Part shown: positions 34,365 to 45,899 of the stretch, in pieces
Numbering within the stretch: position 1 is the first letter of the stretch
How the letters are laid out: each line of letters opens with the position of its first letter
NCBI GenBank assembly: GCA_028583605.1
Contig: CM053328.1
Span: 33,525,578 to 33,589,577, forward strand
DNA length: 64,000 bases
Direction: 5' to 3'
DNA from: Dastarcus helophoroides
Taxonomy: Eukaryota > Arthropoda > Insecta > Coleoptera > Bothrideridae
The notes under the pieces: model-generated
What the model saw: only the letters and a program-made list of their open reading frames with translations
Told to the model about the DNA's origin: nothing
Databases searched by the model: none
Translations under genes and position numbers: made by a program

Positions 34365-36682
34365 TTAAACTTTAGGTTTCTGGATGCGAAATCCGTGATG
34401 AGTTGCTGCAAATTCTTCGTGTGTTTGATCGGCGAATTCATTAATGCCCTCTGTGTGGCTAACTTCTCCTTTGTAGTATTTCTTGTTATGCTCTTGGATT
34501 TCCTTGTAGTTATCTGCGAAAATCTGCTTACGTTTAGCTTCCTCCTCAGGAGTTGGGTAGGATTTGTTGAACTTTTTCTGTAACAAAAGCACACAATAAT
34601 ATCCTGGATATTTTTTTTTCATAGAAATTTTCGCTATTTATTTGGGAATTATTTTTGATGTGAATACTTTTCTCGAAATTCCCAGTTTAAACTTACAATC
34701 AATGTTATATTTGGTTAAAATTTGGTTTTTAATCTAAAATCTGGCTTTTATCTGTTTATTGAACAACGTTTTTATATTTGAACTGAAATTTCGCCTTCAT
34801 ACAGAAAGTCACTAGTTTGGGCTCGAAATTTTAATCTTCTGCTCAATATAACAATTTTAAACTCGAGAACTGGACCTTTTTTAATAATTCAAGTTTGATT
34901 TTAAAATTCCAGGTTTTTATCTCAAAGGTAGAATTGAAAGTAAAAATTTTAATCTTCTCTTCGAAACTTCCAATCAAAGCTGAATTTTTTTTACAAAGCT
35001 TGAATTTTTTCTCAGTATTTAGCTCTTGTTAAAATTTGGAAATTAATCTTGTGGAGAAATTAATTTCAATTTTTTTCGCGATATTAGTCAAAATTTGGAG
35101 AAATTCTAGTTTACTCGAAATCTAAGATTAAGTTTTAGTGAAAAAATATATTGAGTTTGAACTCAAAATGTCAAGAAGAAACTTCGAACACTCAACATTC
35201 TACCTGAGAATCGTAATTTCTGAATTAAAGCCAAAATTTCAATTTTAAAATCTGTAAATTAAAATAAAAAAATAATTGGGAACTGGAACAAATATTTTCT
35301 CTAAATTTCGTATCTAGGAGGCAATATTTTGGAATCAGTTGAAGATTTCGAATTTTTGATTAATTTTTTTTCAAAATTTCGTGTTCAAAACCACCATTTC
35401 AAAATTAAACTTGAAATTCTAAGAATTTGTTTTCATTTTTTCATTTGAAATTTCAATTTCCTGCAACTGATAAAAAATGCTCTTGAATATTTCACTTTAA
35501 GTCTTATCGTAAACAAAAAGTTTAAATTTCTAAAAAAAATTGAATATGTAATAATTTTGATACTTTTCTACGGAAAAGTCAACATTTCTAGGAAAACCTG
35601 AAAGTGTGAGACATGTTTTAATATTTCTTGTTCAACATTTAAAGATCGAAATTCGATTTTTGGTTACAACCAGATTTCTAAATGGTCACGAAATTTCTCG
35701 ACGAAAGTTAAAATTTTCATCACTTTTAATAAATTAAACTTTCTTTTAAAGTTTTTACTTTAGGAATTAAAATGCAAATCTGCTTGCCTGAAACCAAAAA
35801 AAAATTAAAAAACACAAAAAGATTGCTCTAATGGGTTTCGAGATACTAATATTTCTCTGAAGATGATAGTTTGGCTATCGAAACGTGTTAGAGCAACCTT
35901 TGTTGTGTTTTTTTAACCTTCTTTCTGACTTCTGTTTCAATTTTTGAGGATAACCAAGGACCAGTCCGTTCCACCAAAATTTTACTTTGAGGTGAAAAGA
36001 CTGTTTCGAATTAAAATTTAAAATAAGAAATAACATTTCAAGTTTAAGTTCGAAATGTTAAGAAAAAATATGAATATAAAAAAATCTTAATATTTTTGTT
36101 TCAGTTATAATATTTTTATTTTACGCTTAAATATTCGACTTTTTTCTTAAAATTTTCCTCAAATGTGAAAATGTTCCAAATAAATCGAAGTTTTAACATG
36201 GTATTTCGAGAAAAAATTTCAATTTTTTTTAATACCATTTTACGAACGTGAAGCAGAACAAAATTCATGGATACAATCGATAGTTTTCGAGAATCAAAAC
36301 AATAATCGATAGTTTATATCGATATTTAAAGAAGACTACACACAAGCAACAGAAGAGCTTATAAAAATGAATTTATCGTTTGTATCATCTTCTCTGCGAT
36401 TCAAATAAATCGAAAAAAAGACGGATAACTGATTAGTCGTTATGAATTTTTTTGTTGCCTGTTTTTTCGTATTCTTTTATGTAATTCATGCGGCCCCAAA
36501 AAATGAAAAATGATCCTTTGGTAATTAAATATGACAGTATATTTTAATATTGTTTTTTCAGTAGAACAACAGAAGAGTTTTTAAAATCATACCTTAAAAT
36601 CTTCGAATTCTTCATCTACTGTTTTGGCGTAGACCACAAAGGCACAGAGGCATACCAAGCTCAAGAGAAGAAAGTATTTCAT
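34365..36682 (-). CDS. I29 gene 5: secreted cathepsin-propeptide-type inhibitor, best motif match
   Basis: Exons 36593-36682 and 34365-34577 give about 100 aa. The signal peptide MKYFLLLSLVCLCAFVVYA runs into KTVDEEFEDFK; the PLKS of genes 1-4 is absent. The donor is GTATGA. Exon 2 opens after TTACAG with KKFNKSY, then a complete ERFNIN pattern (E, R, F, N, I, N in EEAKRKQIFADNYKEIQEHN), then GINEFAD, a full GxNxFxD. It lacks the CC pair, reading AATHHGF, and ends QKPKV. The most canonical inhibitor domain of the array. The intron (34578-36592) holds a copy of repeat P and T-rich filler. An upstream 5' UTR intron is predicted. Confidence 0.87.
35774..35982. repeat. Palindromic hammerhead-like repeat P, copy 5 (in gene 5 intron)
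   Basis: Near-complete: AATCTGCTTGCCTGAAACCA at the left; CTCTGAAGATGATAG, TTTGG, CTATCGAAACGTGTTAGAG in the middle; GACCAGTCCGTTCCACCAAA at the right. Confidence 0.75.
36358..36365 (+). promoter_or_regulatory. TATA-like box ahead of the small plus-strand frame
   Basis: CTTATAAAAAT about 80 bases before the ATG at 36442, preceded by three TATCGAT/ATCGATA words (36278-36325) of the DREF-site type. Promoter role is inferred. Confidence 0.25.
36442..36513 (+). CDS. Possible 23-aa secreted-peptide frame or first exon
   Basis: Reads MNFFVACFFVFFYVIHAA then PKNEK-stop: a short hydrophobic leader with a plausible HAA cleavage site. Opposite in strand to the I29 array and just downstream of gene 5 exon 1. 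I recognise no family. A weak GT (36481) could splice it onward. Could be chance in T-rich DNA. Confidence 0.2.
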   Translation: MNFFVACFFVFFYVIHAAPKNEK

Positions 36683-36687
36683 GATGA

Positions 36688-36865
36688 CTGAAAATTAAAA
36701 TATTTTATTACACTGTGCAACTGAGTCTGGCGAGTATGTAAAATTAAAAAAAAATTAAAATAAATAATAATATTAGGTTAATGTTTAATAGGTTTCGCTT
36801 ACCAACAGTTTTAATGCGCTTCCACAAAACTATTGAATAAATTACGAGGAGGAACTTCTTATATT
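36688..36865 (-). promoter_or_regulatory. Distal promoter and 5' UTR intron of gene 5
   Basis: AATATAAG box at 36858-36865, then a leader, then CTGTTG|GTAAGC with the GT at 36802-36801, and acceptor TTAATTTTCAG ending at 36688, five bases before the ATG. The intron is 115 bp. The same layout is in genes 6, 7 and 8. Confidence 0.55.
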
Positions 36866-36911
36866 TTGCTAATTATCATAAAATCTTAAGACTTGATAAA
36901 AATTAGAATAT

Positions 36912-36992
36912 TTCCGTGAAATATATTTAGAAATTACCCCAGTCGTAACGGTTATGTGAACTCTTGATTGTAGGCGACCTTATAGTAGGTCA
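36912..36992. promoter_or_regulatory. Conserved upstream block of gene 5
   Basis: TTCCGTGAA (36912-36920) and TATAGTAGGTCA (36981-36992), the same pair as upstream of genes 2 and 4. Confidence 0.35.
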
Positions 36993-37630
36993 AAGACAAC
37001 AAATAAATATGTTTTTTCTAGGATAACCATTTGAATGTCAACAATCTTTTTTATCTTAATACAAGTCAAAATAAAATAATAATAAACATATCAGTAACAT
37101 ATTTTGTATTATGTATGAGGCAAATTTTTTAAGTAGTTAATTTTTTTTGTTTTTATTTCACGACATAACGAATTTAAATAATCTACTTAATAATAATTAG
37201 AAGTAAAATGAGGTCCACCTATTTAAATAACTTTTGGAAAATGGCAAAATTTTCATAAACTGGTATGTCAGCTCCCATTTTTAATTATTCTATCGCACTA
37301 AGTCAACCCAATACGATAATATGTTATTTACTTGAATAGTATTTAGTTCTAGGCTCGTAACATTAAACTTTTTTCTGTTTTCTGTCTAGAGACCGTGACC
37401 AATTATTTCTAACCGTCTTTAATTTCATGAAAAATTAAGCACGTCAAAAATGTTATTTTGTTTTTTTTATTGTGTGATGTAGTTGCAATAATTTTATATA
37501 AGAAATTCACTTTAATAAATAGCACCAAATAGCAGTGTGGTAGCAGAAAAAATTACAATTTAATGGCGAATTTACCCATATAGAGGGCGCCCCACTGGAC
37601 GTGAGATACCATAGGTATCTAAGTTATTAT

Positions 37631-40600
37631 TAGAGAGCAGATTATATGCAACTTGCATATGCATGCATATTATTGAGCTGCCGGCATATTTTTATTAACT
37701 TAACTTATTACATTCGACAAGAAAAAAGTGTAAAGTTCAACATTAAAATAAAATTTTGCCTAAATTAAAGTCATTCTTTTCAAAAATGTTGACTCCACAG
37801 GTAACATTTTTGTCCATTGAGCATTACAATACGATTGCTATCAAGATTACGACGCCGGCTGGTGGAGGTCCAGATCCGAGACTGCTTGTAAGTCATTAAT
37901 CAACAATCTAAAGATGTTAAAATAAAAAATGCTTGTTAATATTAGATATTCATATTTCCTATCCGGTAATCTTAACATCTGCATTTTGTGTTTCATTATA
38001 TTTAAATCCCGTAGTATCTTGCAATGCAAAAATGTTTAGTATCGAACATAAACACGTAATTTCGTCTATATCTCGGGTTAGTTCGGAACAAGGACGTTAT
38101 TTTCTCATTTCTACAACATTGTAAGTAGGTAAATACTACACATGTTTCGCTTATATAATATGGTCATGTTACATTACTAGCAAATTTCCACGTTTTCGTC
38201 TGTGTGAAAGAAGAGAAAGGCTTCTTGGGTCACTTTTTTGAAAATTCCAACTGTTTTGAAAGAATTCGATCTTTATTGATAACTTCGAATTATTTTGATC
38301 AACTTTTTAAAAATCTTGACACTTTCTTGTTCAACTTGCCAAAATTTCAATTTTTGCTCGATATTTTGAGCCTAATTTTGAAAATATCGGCTTTCTTCGA
38401 AGTTTTGACTTTTCTGAAAATTTCAACTTCTCTAAAATTCCGGCTTTTTTATATACATATATTTTGATTTTTGTGGTAAATTTTATTGATCATTTTTGTC
38501 TTTATTAAAAATTTTCTTTTTTGGAAATTTCAAATTTTTTGAAAATTCCTTTTTCACTATTTCTTCTTTTTCAATTTTTTTCTAAATGGTTTTATTTTAA
38601 AAGTTTCGGTTTTTTTTTTGAAAATTACAACTTAATTTAAATTTTTGACCTTATTTTGAAAATTTTGGCCTTTTTTCAAAACCCGCACCTTGTTATCAAA
38701 AATGCATACCTTTTTTTAAAAATTCGGACCCCAAGTTTCAACTTTTTTACAAATTTGACCCTTTTTTGATTCCAATTTTTTTAGACAATTTAATTTCTTT
38801 TGAAAATTTGAATTTTTTGAAAGTCTCGTCTTTTTAAAACATTGTCGGTAATTTGAAAGGTTTTTTAATTTTGTTTTGGAAATTCGAAATTTTTAAAATA
38901 TAGACTAAAATTTTCGGAAAGTCAACATGTTCAAGATTTTTTTTAAAAAGCAATCTGATTTTTCGTTTTTTATTGAAAATCTGCAAGTTCTTAAACATTT
39001 CGACTTTATATTTCGAAAACTTCAAATTTCCAATTGTCCATTTTTTTATAATTTCTATTTTTTCCAATTTCGCCTTTTTTAAATTTTAATTTCTTTTAAA
39101 TTTTTTGAAAATGTTAACACGAAATTTTGACCTTTTTTCAAAATTTCGACATTTTTGAGATTTTGTTTTTTTTAGATAAATATGATTATGTTGAAATAGT
39201 TATTTTTTGAAAACCTCTACCTTTTTCAAGATCTACATTTTTTATTTGAAAATTTTTATTTCAAATTTTGACTATTTCTCAAAGTTTTGACTTTTTTCTG
39301 AAAATTTAAACTTTTTTTTAAACAGTTTAGATTTTTTGACCTTTATGTAATAAACTGGACTTTTAATTGAAAAAGTCGTTTTTTTCCGAAAATATTCATT
39401 TTTTTAATTCAAATTTGAGCAAAATTTTAACTTCTTAAACTTTTTACAATTTTCACTGTTTTTTTTTTTGGAACCCTTTACTTTTTTCAAGGTACCCATT
39501 TCTCACTTTTTTCAAATTTGCATTTTTGTTCAATTTTTTTTATTTCTCAAAGTTTTCACTTTTTTTTGAAAATTTTAAGCTTTTTCCAAAAATGTTAAAG
39601 GAGTTTCGACCTTTAGGTAATAGTCTGAACCTTTATTTGAAAAACTGAACAATTTGAATTTATTTTGAAAATTTTTACTATTTTAAAAGTTTAATTTTTT
39701 TGAAAAATTTCAAATTTTACGAACTTTTTTCAGAATTTCCACTGTTTTCTTTTAAACCTCCATCTTTTCAAGGTACCACTTTTTTGTTTGAAAATTTGCA
39801 TTGTTGTTGAAATTTTTTAGCATTATTCAAAATTTTGACAAATTTCGACTTTTTTTTTAACAATTTCGATTTTTTCTTTAAGTTTTGACCGTTATGTAGT
39901 AAACAAGACTTTTATTTAAAAATTTAAGTGATTAGAGTTTTTCGAAAATTCCCACTTTTTTAAAAAATGTTCAGCTTTTTTTAAAACTTCGTTTTGTTTG
40001 AAAACAAGCAAAATTTGGTAATTTGGTAATTTTCGAAATTTTTTATAATTTTGACCGTCTTTTTTTAAGACCTTTACTTTTTTCGAAATACCCGCTTTTT
40101 TTAAACATTTTCAACTTTAATCAAATTTTTGTCTACTTTTTCTTCTGGAAGTGTTAACTTTTTTATGAATACGACTTTTTTTCAAAAATTTCACCTTTTT
40201 TTAAAAGTTTCAACCTTTATGTAATAAACTGATCCTTTTTTAAAAAATTGAAACATTCATTTTCGTTTAAGAATTCTGATGTTTTTTTAAAAATTTGATT
40301 TTTTGCAAAACTTCAAATTTTCGAACTTTTTTCACAATGTCCACTGGTTTTTTTAAAACCTGTAATTATTTTAAGGCATCTACATTTTTTTGAGAATTTG
40401 CAACGTTGTTCAAATTTCTGACGATTTCAGAAAGTCTTGAGTTTTTTAATTTAATTTCAACTTTTTTTCAAAAATCCAATTTTTTCTAAAAATTTCTAAC
40501 TTTGGACTTTTTTTGAAAAATTGAAACATTCAAAAAAAAATTTGAAACATGCTGACATATTGGAAAAATTAAATTTATTTCAAAATTTCTTACTTTTACA

Positions 40601-42945
40601 TAATTTTCACTGTTTTTTTGTGTTTTGAAAACCTTTAACTTTTTTAAGATACCCATTTTTCTGAGAACTTACAACTTGTTCCAATTTTTAACTATTTCTT
40701 GAAGTTTTGACTTTTTTTTTGAATTTCGACTTTTTCTTAAAGTTTTGACCTTTATGTAGTAGACTGGACTTTTTTTTAAAGAATCGAAAAATTGGATATT
40801 CTTTTTGAAAACTGTCACGATTTTGAAAAATTTGATTTTTTGCAAAGTTTCGACTTTGAAAATTAGCCAACTTTATTCAAATTTATGTCTACTTTTTTCT
40901 GAAAGTGTTCACCTTTTTTAAATTCGACTTTTCTTTTAAAAATTTAACCTTTTTCTACAAGTTTCAACCTTTATGTAATAAACTGGTCTTTTTTTGAAAA
41001 ATTGAAACATTCAACTTCGTTTTAGATTTCTGACGTTTTTTAAAAATTTGATTTTTTGCAAAACTTCAAATTTTCAAACTATTTTCACAATTTCCACTGG
41101 TTTTTTTAACCTGTAATTATTTTAAGGTACCTACTTTTTTTTGAGAATTTGCAACGTTGTTCAAATTTCTGACGATTTCAGAAAGTTTTGAGTTTTTTAT
41201 TTTAATTTCAATTTTTTTTCAAAAATCTCGACTTTTTCTAAACGTTTCTAACTTTGGACTTTTTTTAAAAAATTGAAACAATCGAAAAAAAATTTGGAAC
41301 ATTCTGACATTTTGGAAAAAAATAAATTTTTTTAAAATTTCTTACTTTTACATAATTTTCACTGTTTTTTTGTTTTTTGAAAACCTTTAACTTTTTTAAG
41401 ATACCCTCTTTTCTGAGAATTTACAACCCTGTTCCAATTTTTAATTATTTCTTAAAGTTTTGATTTTTTTTTAATTTCGAATTTTTCTTGAAGTTTTGAC
41501 CTTTATGTAGTAGACTGGACTTTTATTTGAAGAATCAAAAACTTCGATATTTTTTTTTGAAAATTGTCACGTATTTGAAAAATTTGATTTTGTGCAAAAT
41601 TCCGACTTTTAAAATTAGCAAAGTTTTTTCAAAAATGTTCAACTTTATTCAAATTTATGTCTACTTTGTTTCTGGAAGTGTTAACCTTTTTTAAATTCGA
41701 CTTTTCTTTCAAAAATTTAACCTTTTTCTTAAAGTTTCAACCTTTATGCAATAAACTGGTATTTTTTTTGAAAAATTGAAACATTCAACTTCGTTTGAGA
41801 ATTCTGACGTTTTTTAAAAGTTTAATTTTTTGGAACACTTCAAATTTTCGAACTTTTTTTACAATTTTCACTGGTTTTTTTTTAAATCTGTATTTATTTT
41901 GAAGGCACCTACTTTTTTTGAGAATTTGCAACGTTGTTCAAATTTCTGACGATTTCAGAAAGTTTTGAGTTTTTTATTTTAATTTCAACTTTTTTTTTAA
42001 ATCTCGACTTTTTCTAAAAGTTTCTAACTTTGTACTTTTTTTGAAAAATTGAAACATTCTAAAAAAAAATTTGAAACATTCTGACATTTTGGAAAAATTA
42101 AATTTTTTTCAAAATTTCTTACTTTTACATAATTTTCACTGTTTTTTGGTTTTTTGAAAACTTTTTTAAGATACCAACTTTTCTGAGAATTTACAACCTT
42201 GTTCCAATTTTTAACTATTTCTTGAATTTTTGACTTTTTTTTTAATTTCGACTTTTTCTTGAAGTTTTGAGCTTTATGTAGTAGACTGGACTTTGAAGAA
42301 TCGAAAAATTCGATATTTTTTTTGAAAATTGTCACGTATTTGAAAAATTTGATTTTTAGCAAAATTTCGACTATTAAAATTAGTGAACTTTTTTCAGAAG
42401 TTTTATTGTGGTTTTTTTGAAAACAGCAGTTTTGATCAAATTTTTGAGTATTTCCAGAAATTTGATTTTTTTTTAAAACTGATTTTTTTTCAAAAATTTC
42501 GACTTTTTCTTAAGGTTTCGATCTTTAATTAATAAACTGGACTTTTATTTAAAAAATATAATTTTGGTATGTAAAAAAATCAATAAATAATTAAATTATA
42601 CCTAATGCTATTAAAATTCGAAACAGGAGTTGCTTTATTTATGTTTTTGAAATAATATGCACCAAGAAATTTTGGTGCAGACAAATTGTTAATAATATAA
42701 ATATTATATGAGAATAAAATTTCAATATTTTTCTGATTTATAGCAATCCAACATTGGATGGTAATGTAGCTTTTTTAATGGTTATTAAATATTTGTTTTT
42801 ATCTAATCCATTTTTTTTAATTTATGATGCATATAATGCATATTAATGTGCATATAATTGTAATTACGATGCATATTTTGTTCAAAATCTGCATATAGTA
42901 TGCGCATATTTTGTTGAAGAAGATGTGCATATAATCCACTCTCTA
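37631..42945. mobile_element. 5.3 kb hAT-like non-autonomous element packed with tandem repeats
   Basis: The left end TAGAGAGCAGATTATATGCA and right end TGCACATCT...ATAATCCACTCTCTA are inverted. TTATTAT flanks both sides as a 6-8 bp target duplication. A neighbouring copy of the target (43066-43160) lacks the insert. No transposase is readable. The core is T-rich repeat, and both ends are rich in TGCATAT words. Confidence 0.7.
38200..42560. repeat. T-rich tandem array inside the hAT-like element
   Basis: The words TTTCGACTTTTT, AACCTTTATGTAATAAACTGG and GAAACATTCAACTTCG recur. A higher-order period of about 770 bp is visible near 40250, 41010 and 41780. Reading frames at 38204, 38834, 40688 and 42024 are artefacts of this array. 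Confidence 0.75.
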
Positions 42946-43165
42946 ATTATTATTGAAGATAGAAAATGGCTCAATTGAATAAAACTAAATACGGATTTGT
43001 TGAGATTTTATTAAGAAAAAAGTGAAAATCTCCTGCAATTTTCATATACAGTGCGTTCTGCTGCACGTGGGTTACCATAGGTATCTTCCTTATTGTTGGA
43101 GATAAAAAATCAGTTAATTGAGTACAAATACTTGTTTAGATTTTATTAAGAAAAAAGTAAAAAAC
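42946..43165. repeat. Tandem copies of the hAT-like target sequence
   Basis: 37595-37630 joined to 42948-43030 matches 43060-43160: both have TACCATAGGTATCT, then TTATT, GAGATT/GATTTTATTAAGAAAAAAGT. It shows the pre-insertion sequence. Confidence 0.65.
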
Positions 43166-43329
43166 GTCATTTTTTAAAATCTGCTGTAACTTCTTTGTAG
43201 TCTGATTGAAAAAAAACCTTTCATCATTTTTGTTTAATGTCCTCAAATGTGTGGCTTACTTAATTATTTTTCGTGTTGAATAATTTCCGAGAAAATTATG
43301 GTTGATTTTTTTATGGACACATTTGAATT

Positions 43330-43440
43330 CAACAAAATTTTTAGAGACCAACCGAAATCAGATTTTTGGAAGAAACCGAAACCGAGTTTCGGCTTCTACT
43401 CTAATTTCGGCGGAAATCGGAATCGAAACTGAAACATTTG
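43330..43440. repeat. CCGAAA/CGGAAT-rich simple sequence
   Basis: Runs such as ACCGAAACCGAG and CGGCGGAAATCGGAATC. A similar stretch, ACCGGAAAAACCAG with AAACCGAAAACCGGACG, lies at 46985-47100. No gene. Confidence 0.5.
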
Positions 43441-43499
43441 AAAATTGTGCCTATACGGGGTCTTCTAACGATATATCCTATCCGCTTAACCCCTATCAA

Positions 43500-44090
43500 C
43501 CCCCATATTAAAATTCCAAAAAAACTACCTATACTTGTGATACATCATTTTAAAGCCCTTTTTATTACAAATACGCTGGTGCATGTTTTTTTGGAATTGA
43601 TTGAAAATTAAAAATGTAAAGTTGACAAACCACATTCGTGTAGTACTGTAAGATGCCAAGAGTGTTCATCCATTTTTCGGCCTTATAAAGTCAATTTCAT
43701 ACAAAAACTTCATATGGCCATTAAATGACATGTGATGGCCTATAAGTCGGTAATATTTCTTATATACAGGCTGATTCATTTTGCGCCATCACAAAGCTTT
43801 AATTTTTTTTAAATGGAAACACAAATCTTTTTCACGCCACGAAAAAGCCGGTTTAAAAGGCTTTAAAAAAATAAAATATACTTGATATTTATTTCAAACA
43901 GTTATTTACTTGTGGCCTATTAAATTTGCGAAAAATTATATTTTTTTATAAAGACGACTAGATCTGAAATACGCCATGCGAGGACACTATATATACTACT
44001 ACTATTTGCAGATAATTGGATTAAATATGCCACATGTTTCAAATCCTTTAAGGCACATTGGCCACTTTTAAAAAAATATATATGTAAAAT
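43500..44090. other. Unassigned DNA before the retroelement relic
   Basis: Includes ATATACAGGCTGATTCATTTT near 43763, which resembles the end of a CAGGGTG-type DNA element, but no partner end was found. Confidence 0.3.
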
Positions 44091-44690
44091 TTCCGCACTA
44101 ACTTCTCTTGGGGCTGAATCATTGCCAAGGCCGCCTCTCAGAAGCTAAGCTTTCTTTTTAAAGCTAAAAAATACTTTCACATCTCATCAGCTACTTACAC
44201 TATACAAAGCTCAAGTTAGGTCAATACTAGAATACTGTTCTCATGTTTGGAGTTTAGCTCCAAAGCAGACTTTAGCTAGCTAGGATTCAATTCAAAGAAG
44301 AGCGATTCGCCTAATTAATGACGAGAGTTTCAACTGATTCTCTCCAAACACTAGAGCACAGGAGGATGGTTGGATGATTTATCTCTTTTTACAAGTACTT
44401 TCATGGGAGATGCTCACAAGAACAATAGGATTCATCCTCCCAAGGGCAAGATTTTTGAGGCACACAAGACAGTCGGAAACAACAAATTCCTGTGCAGTCT
44501 AGCTTGACAGTGAAGACTTTTGTCTACACGGACTCTTCCATCGGAGATATTCCAAGCCATGGAACTCGTTACCGAACGGAATTTTCCCCAAAAGTTACAA
44601 CCCTATCCCTATTTAAGAAGACGGTTCATCGCCATCTATCCTTGTTTCCGCATCCTACTCGTGGTGCTTTGAAGTCATAATACCGTTATC
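44090..44690 (+). pseudogene. Non-LTR retrotransposon reverse transcriptase, C-terminal relic
   Basis: In-order pieces across frames: LYKAQVRSILEYCSHVWSLA, then QRRAIRLIND, then PWNSLPNGIFP/FSPKVTTLSLF and VHRHLSL. This is the typical C-terminal tail of insect jockey/CR1-like reverse transcriptases. Many stops and shifts; no 5' part. The two other fragments (15360, 25370) share its 3' end. Confidence 0.7.
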
Positions 44691-44894
44691 CTTTCCGAGT
44701 GGATTGAACATAAAAAAATAATAAATTCGATAATTGTTAGTCACAAGTCCAAGAAAGCTTTCTTGATAAATAGTTTTGTTAATATTTGATTAACATGTTA
44801 GCGGATTAAATTAAATCACGCATAAAAAATATTCAAATATTATTATTTTATTGATTAAATTACAAAGATATTTTTGCTAGTTCATTTGTTTTCT

Positions 44895-45464
44895 CTAATA
44901 GGGGAATGATCCGTGATGAAGTACTTGAAAAGATTCGTCCTTTGTGAGATCGGTAAGTGTATTAATCACCCTTTGGCCGTTAACTTTTCCTTCTTCGTAT
45001 TTTTTATTATGCTCTTGAATTTCCTTGTAATTCTCTGCGAAAATCTGCTTACGTTTGACTTCTTCTTCGGAGCTGGGATAGGTTTTGTTGAACTTTTTCT
45101 GTAACAAAGTAAACGATAGTGTCCAACAGCTAATGCCTATACAACAATATGTTATCTTGAATTTACTGGTAAAGAGAGATTGATGACTGTATGAAATTGT
45201 TTCACTCTTAAGGAGAAAGAAGCTTGAAGCAGCCCACATAAAGTAAAGAAATTTAAAAGCTCTTCGTTATTTGCGAGCTAGAATATTGAAAGGTGGCATA
45301 ATTATGCAATATGTGTATCAAATACACCAATTTATTGTTAAAATGTACTAATGATCAAGTTTCTAAAATCATACCTTGAAATCTTCAAATTCTTCATCTA
45401 CTGTTTTGGCATAAACCACAAGAGCACACAGGCATACTAAACTAAGAAGAAAAAAGTATTTCAT
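44895..45464 (-). CDS. I29 gene 6: compact secreted inhibitor with altered GxNxFxD
   Basis: Exons 45375-45464 and 44895-45098 give about 97 aa with an intron of only 276 bp. The signal peptide MKYFFLLSLVCLCALVVYA runs into KTVDEEFEDFK (as in gene 5). Exon 2 opens after TTACAG with KKFNKTY; the ERFNIN pattern is complete (EEVKRKQIFAENYKEIQEHN), but GxNxFxD reads VINTLTD with Gly and Phe lost, and the tail is rewritten to LHHGSFPY-stop. No CC pair. Closest to gene 5. The altered motif could weaken inhibition or mark early decay; the frame is intact. Confidence 0.78.
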
Positions 45465-45469
45465 GATGG

Positions 45470-45736
45470 CTGAAAATTAAAATATCATTTACATTATAGT
45501 AGTAGCTAACTTGGGGAGTATAAATGTGTAAAACTTTAGACATTGAAAAAAGAGATAGCTGAATAATACGAAAAAAAAAAAAGATTTCATTGTTTAATAA
45601 GGTTAGCTTACCTATTAGCTATTTTACTCTTCTACAAAACGACTTAAACACTACCACGAGTAACAATATTATAAATATATATTGCTAACATTGATAAAAT
45701 CTTAAAACTTGAAAATAAAAAGAATATTTCCGTGAA
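45470..45736 (-). promoter_or_regulatory. 5' UTR intron, TATA region and TTCCGTGAA of gene 6
   Basis: Acceptor TTAATTTTCAG ending at 45470, donor AATAG|GTAAGC with the GT at 45611-45610 (142 bp intron), TATATTTATAA near 45668-45680, and TTCCGTGAA at 45728-45736. The AGGTCA site of genes 1-5 is not preserved here (TAGTTTA). Confidence 0.5.
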
Positions 45737-45899
45737 ATATATTTATCTGGAAATTGCCCCAGTAATATGAACTCTTGATTATAAACGACCTTTATGAAAT
45801 AGTTTAAAATCAATAAAAATATCCTTCTAAGTGACATTTTAAATGTCAACACGTTTTTTTTTTATCTTAAAAGAGTCAAATTAAAGCAATAATCAGAAA

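Noticed and set aside
34395..34583. Plus-strand frames opposite I29 exons (also 22747-22995, 44913-45104, 51577-51783)
   Set aside because: Antisense shadows of exon 2; similar to each other only because the sense exons are paralogs.
38204..42362. Lysine/phenylalanine-rich frames as coiled-coil proteins
   Set aside because: Produced by the T-rich tandem array; composition and period explain them.
43302..43511. 69-aa frame with NRNRV repeats
   Set aside because: Falls in CCGAAA-rich simple sequence and lacks any conserved feature.
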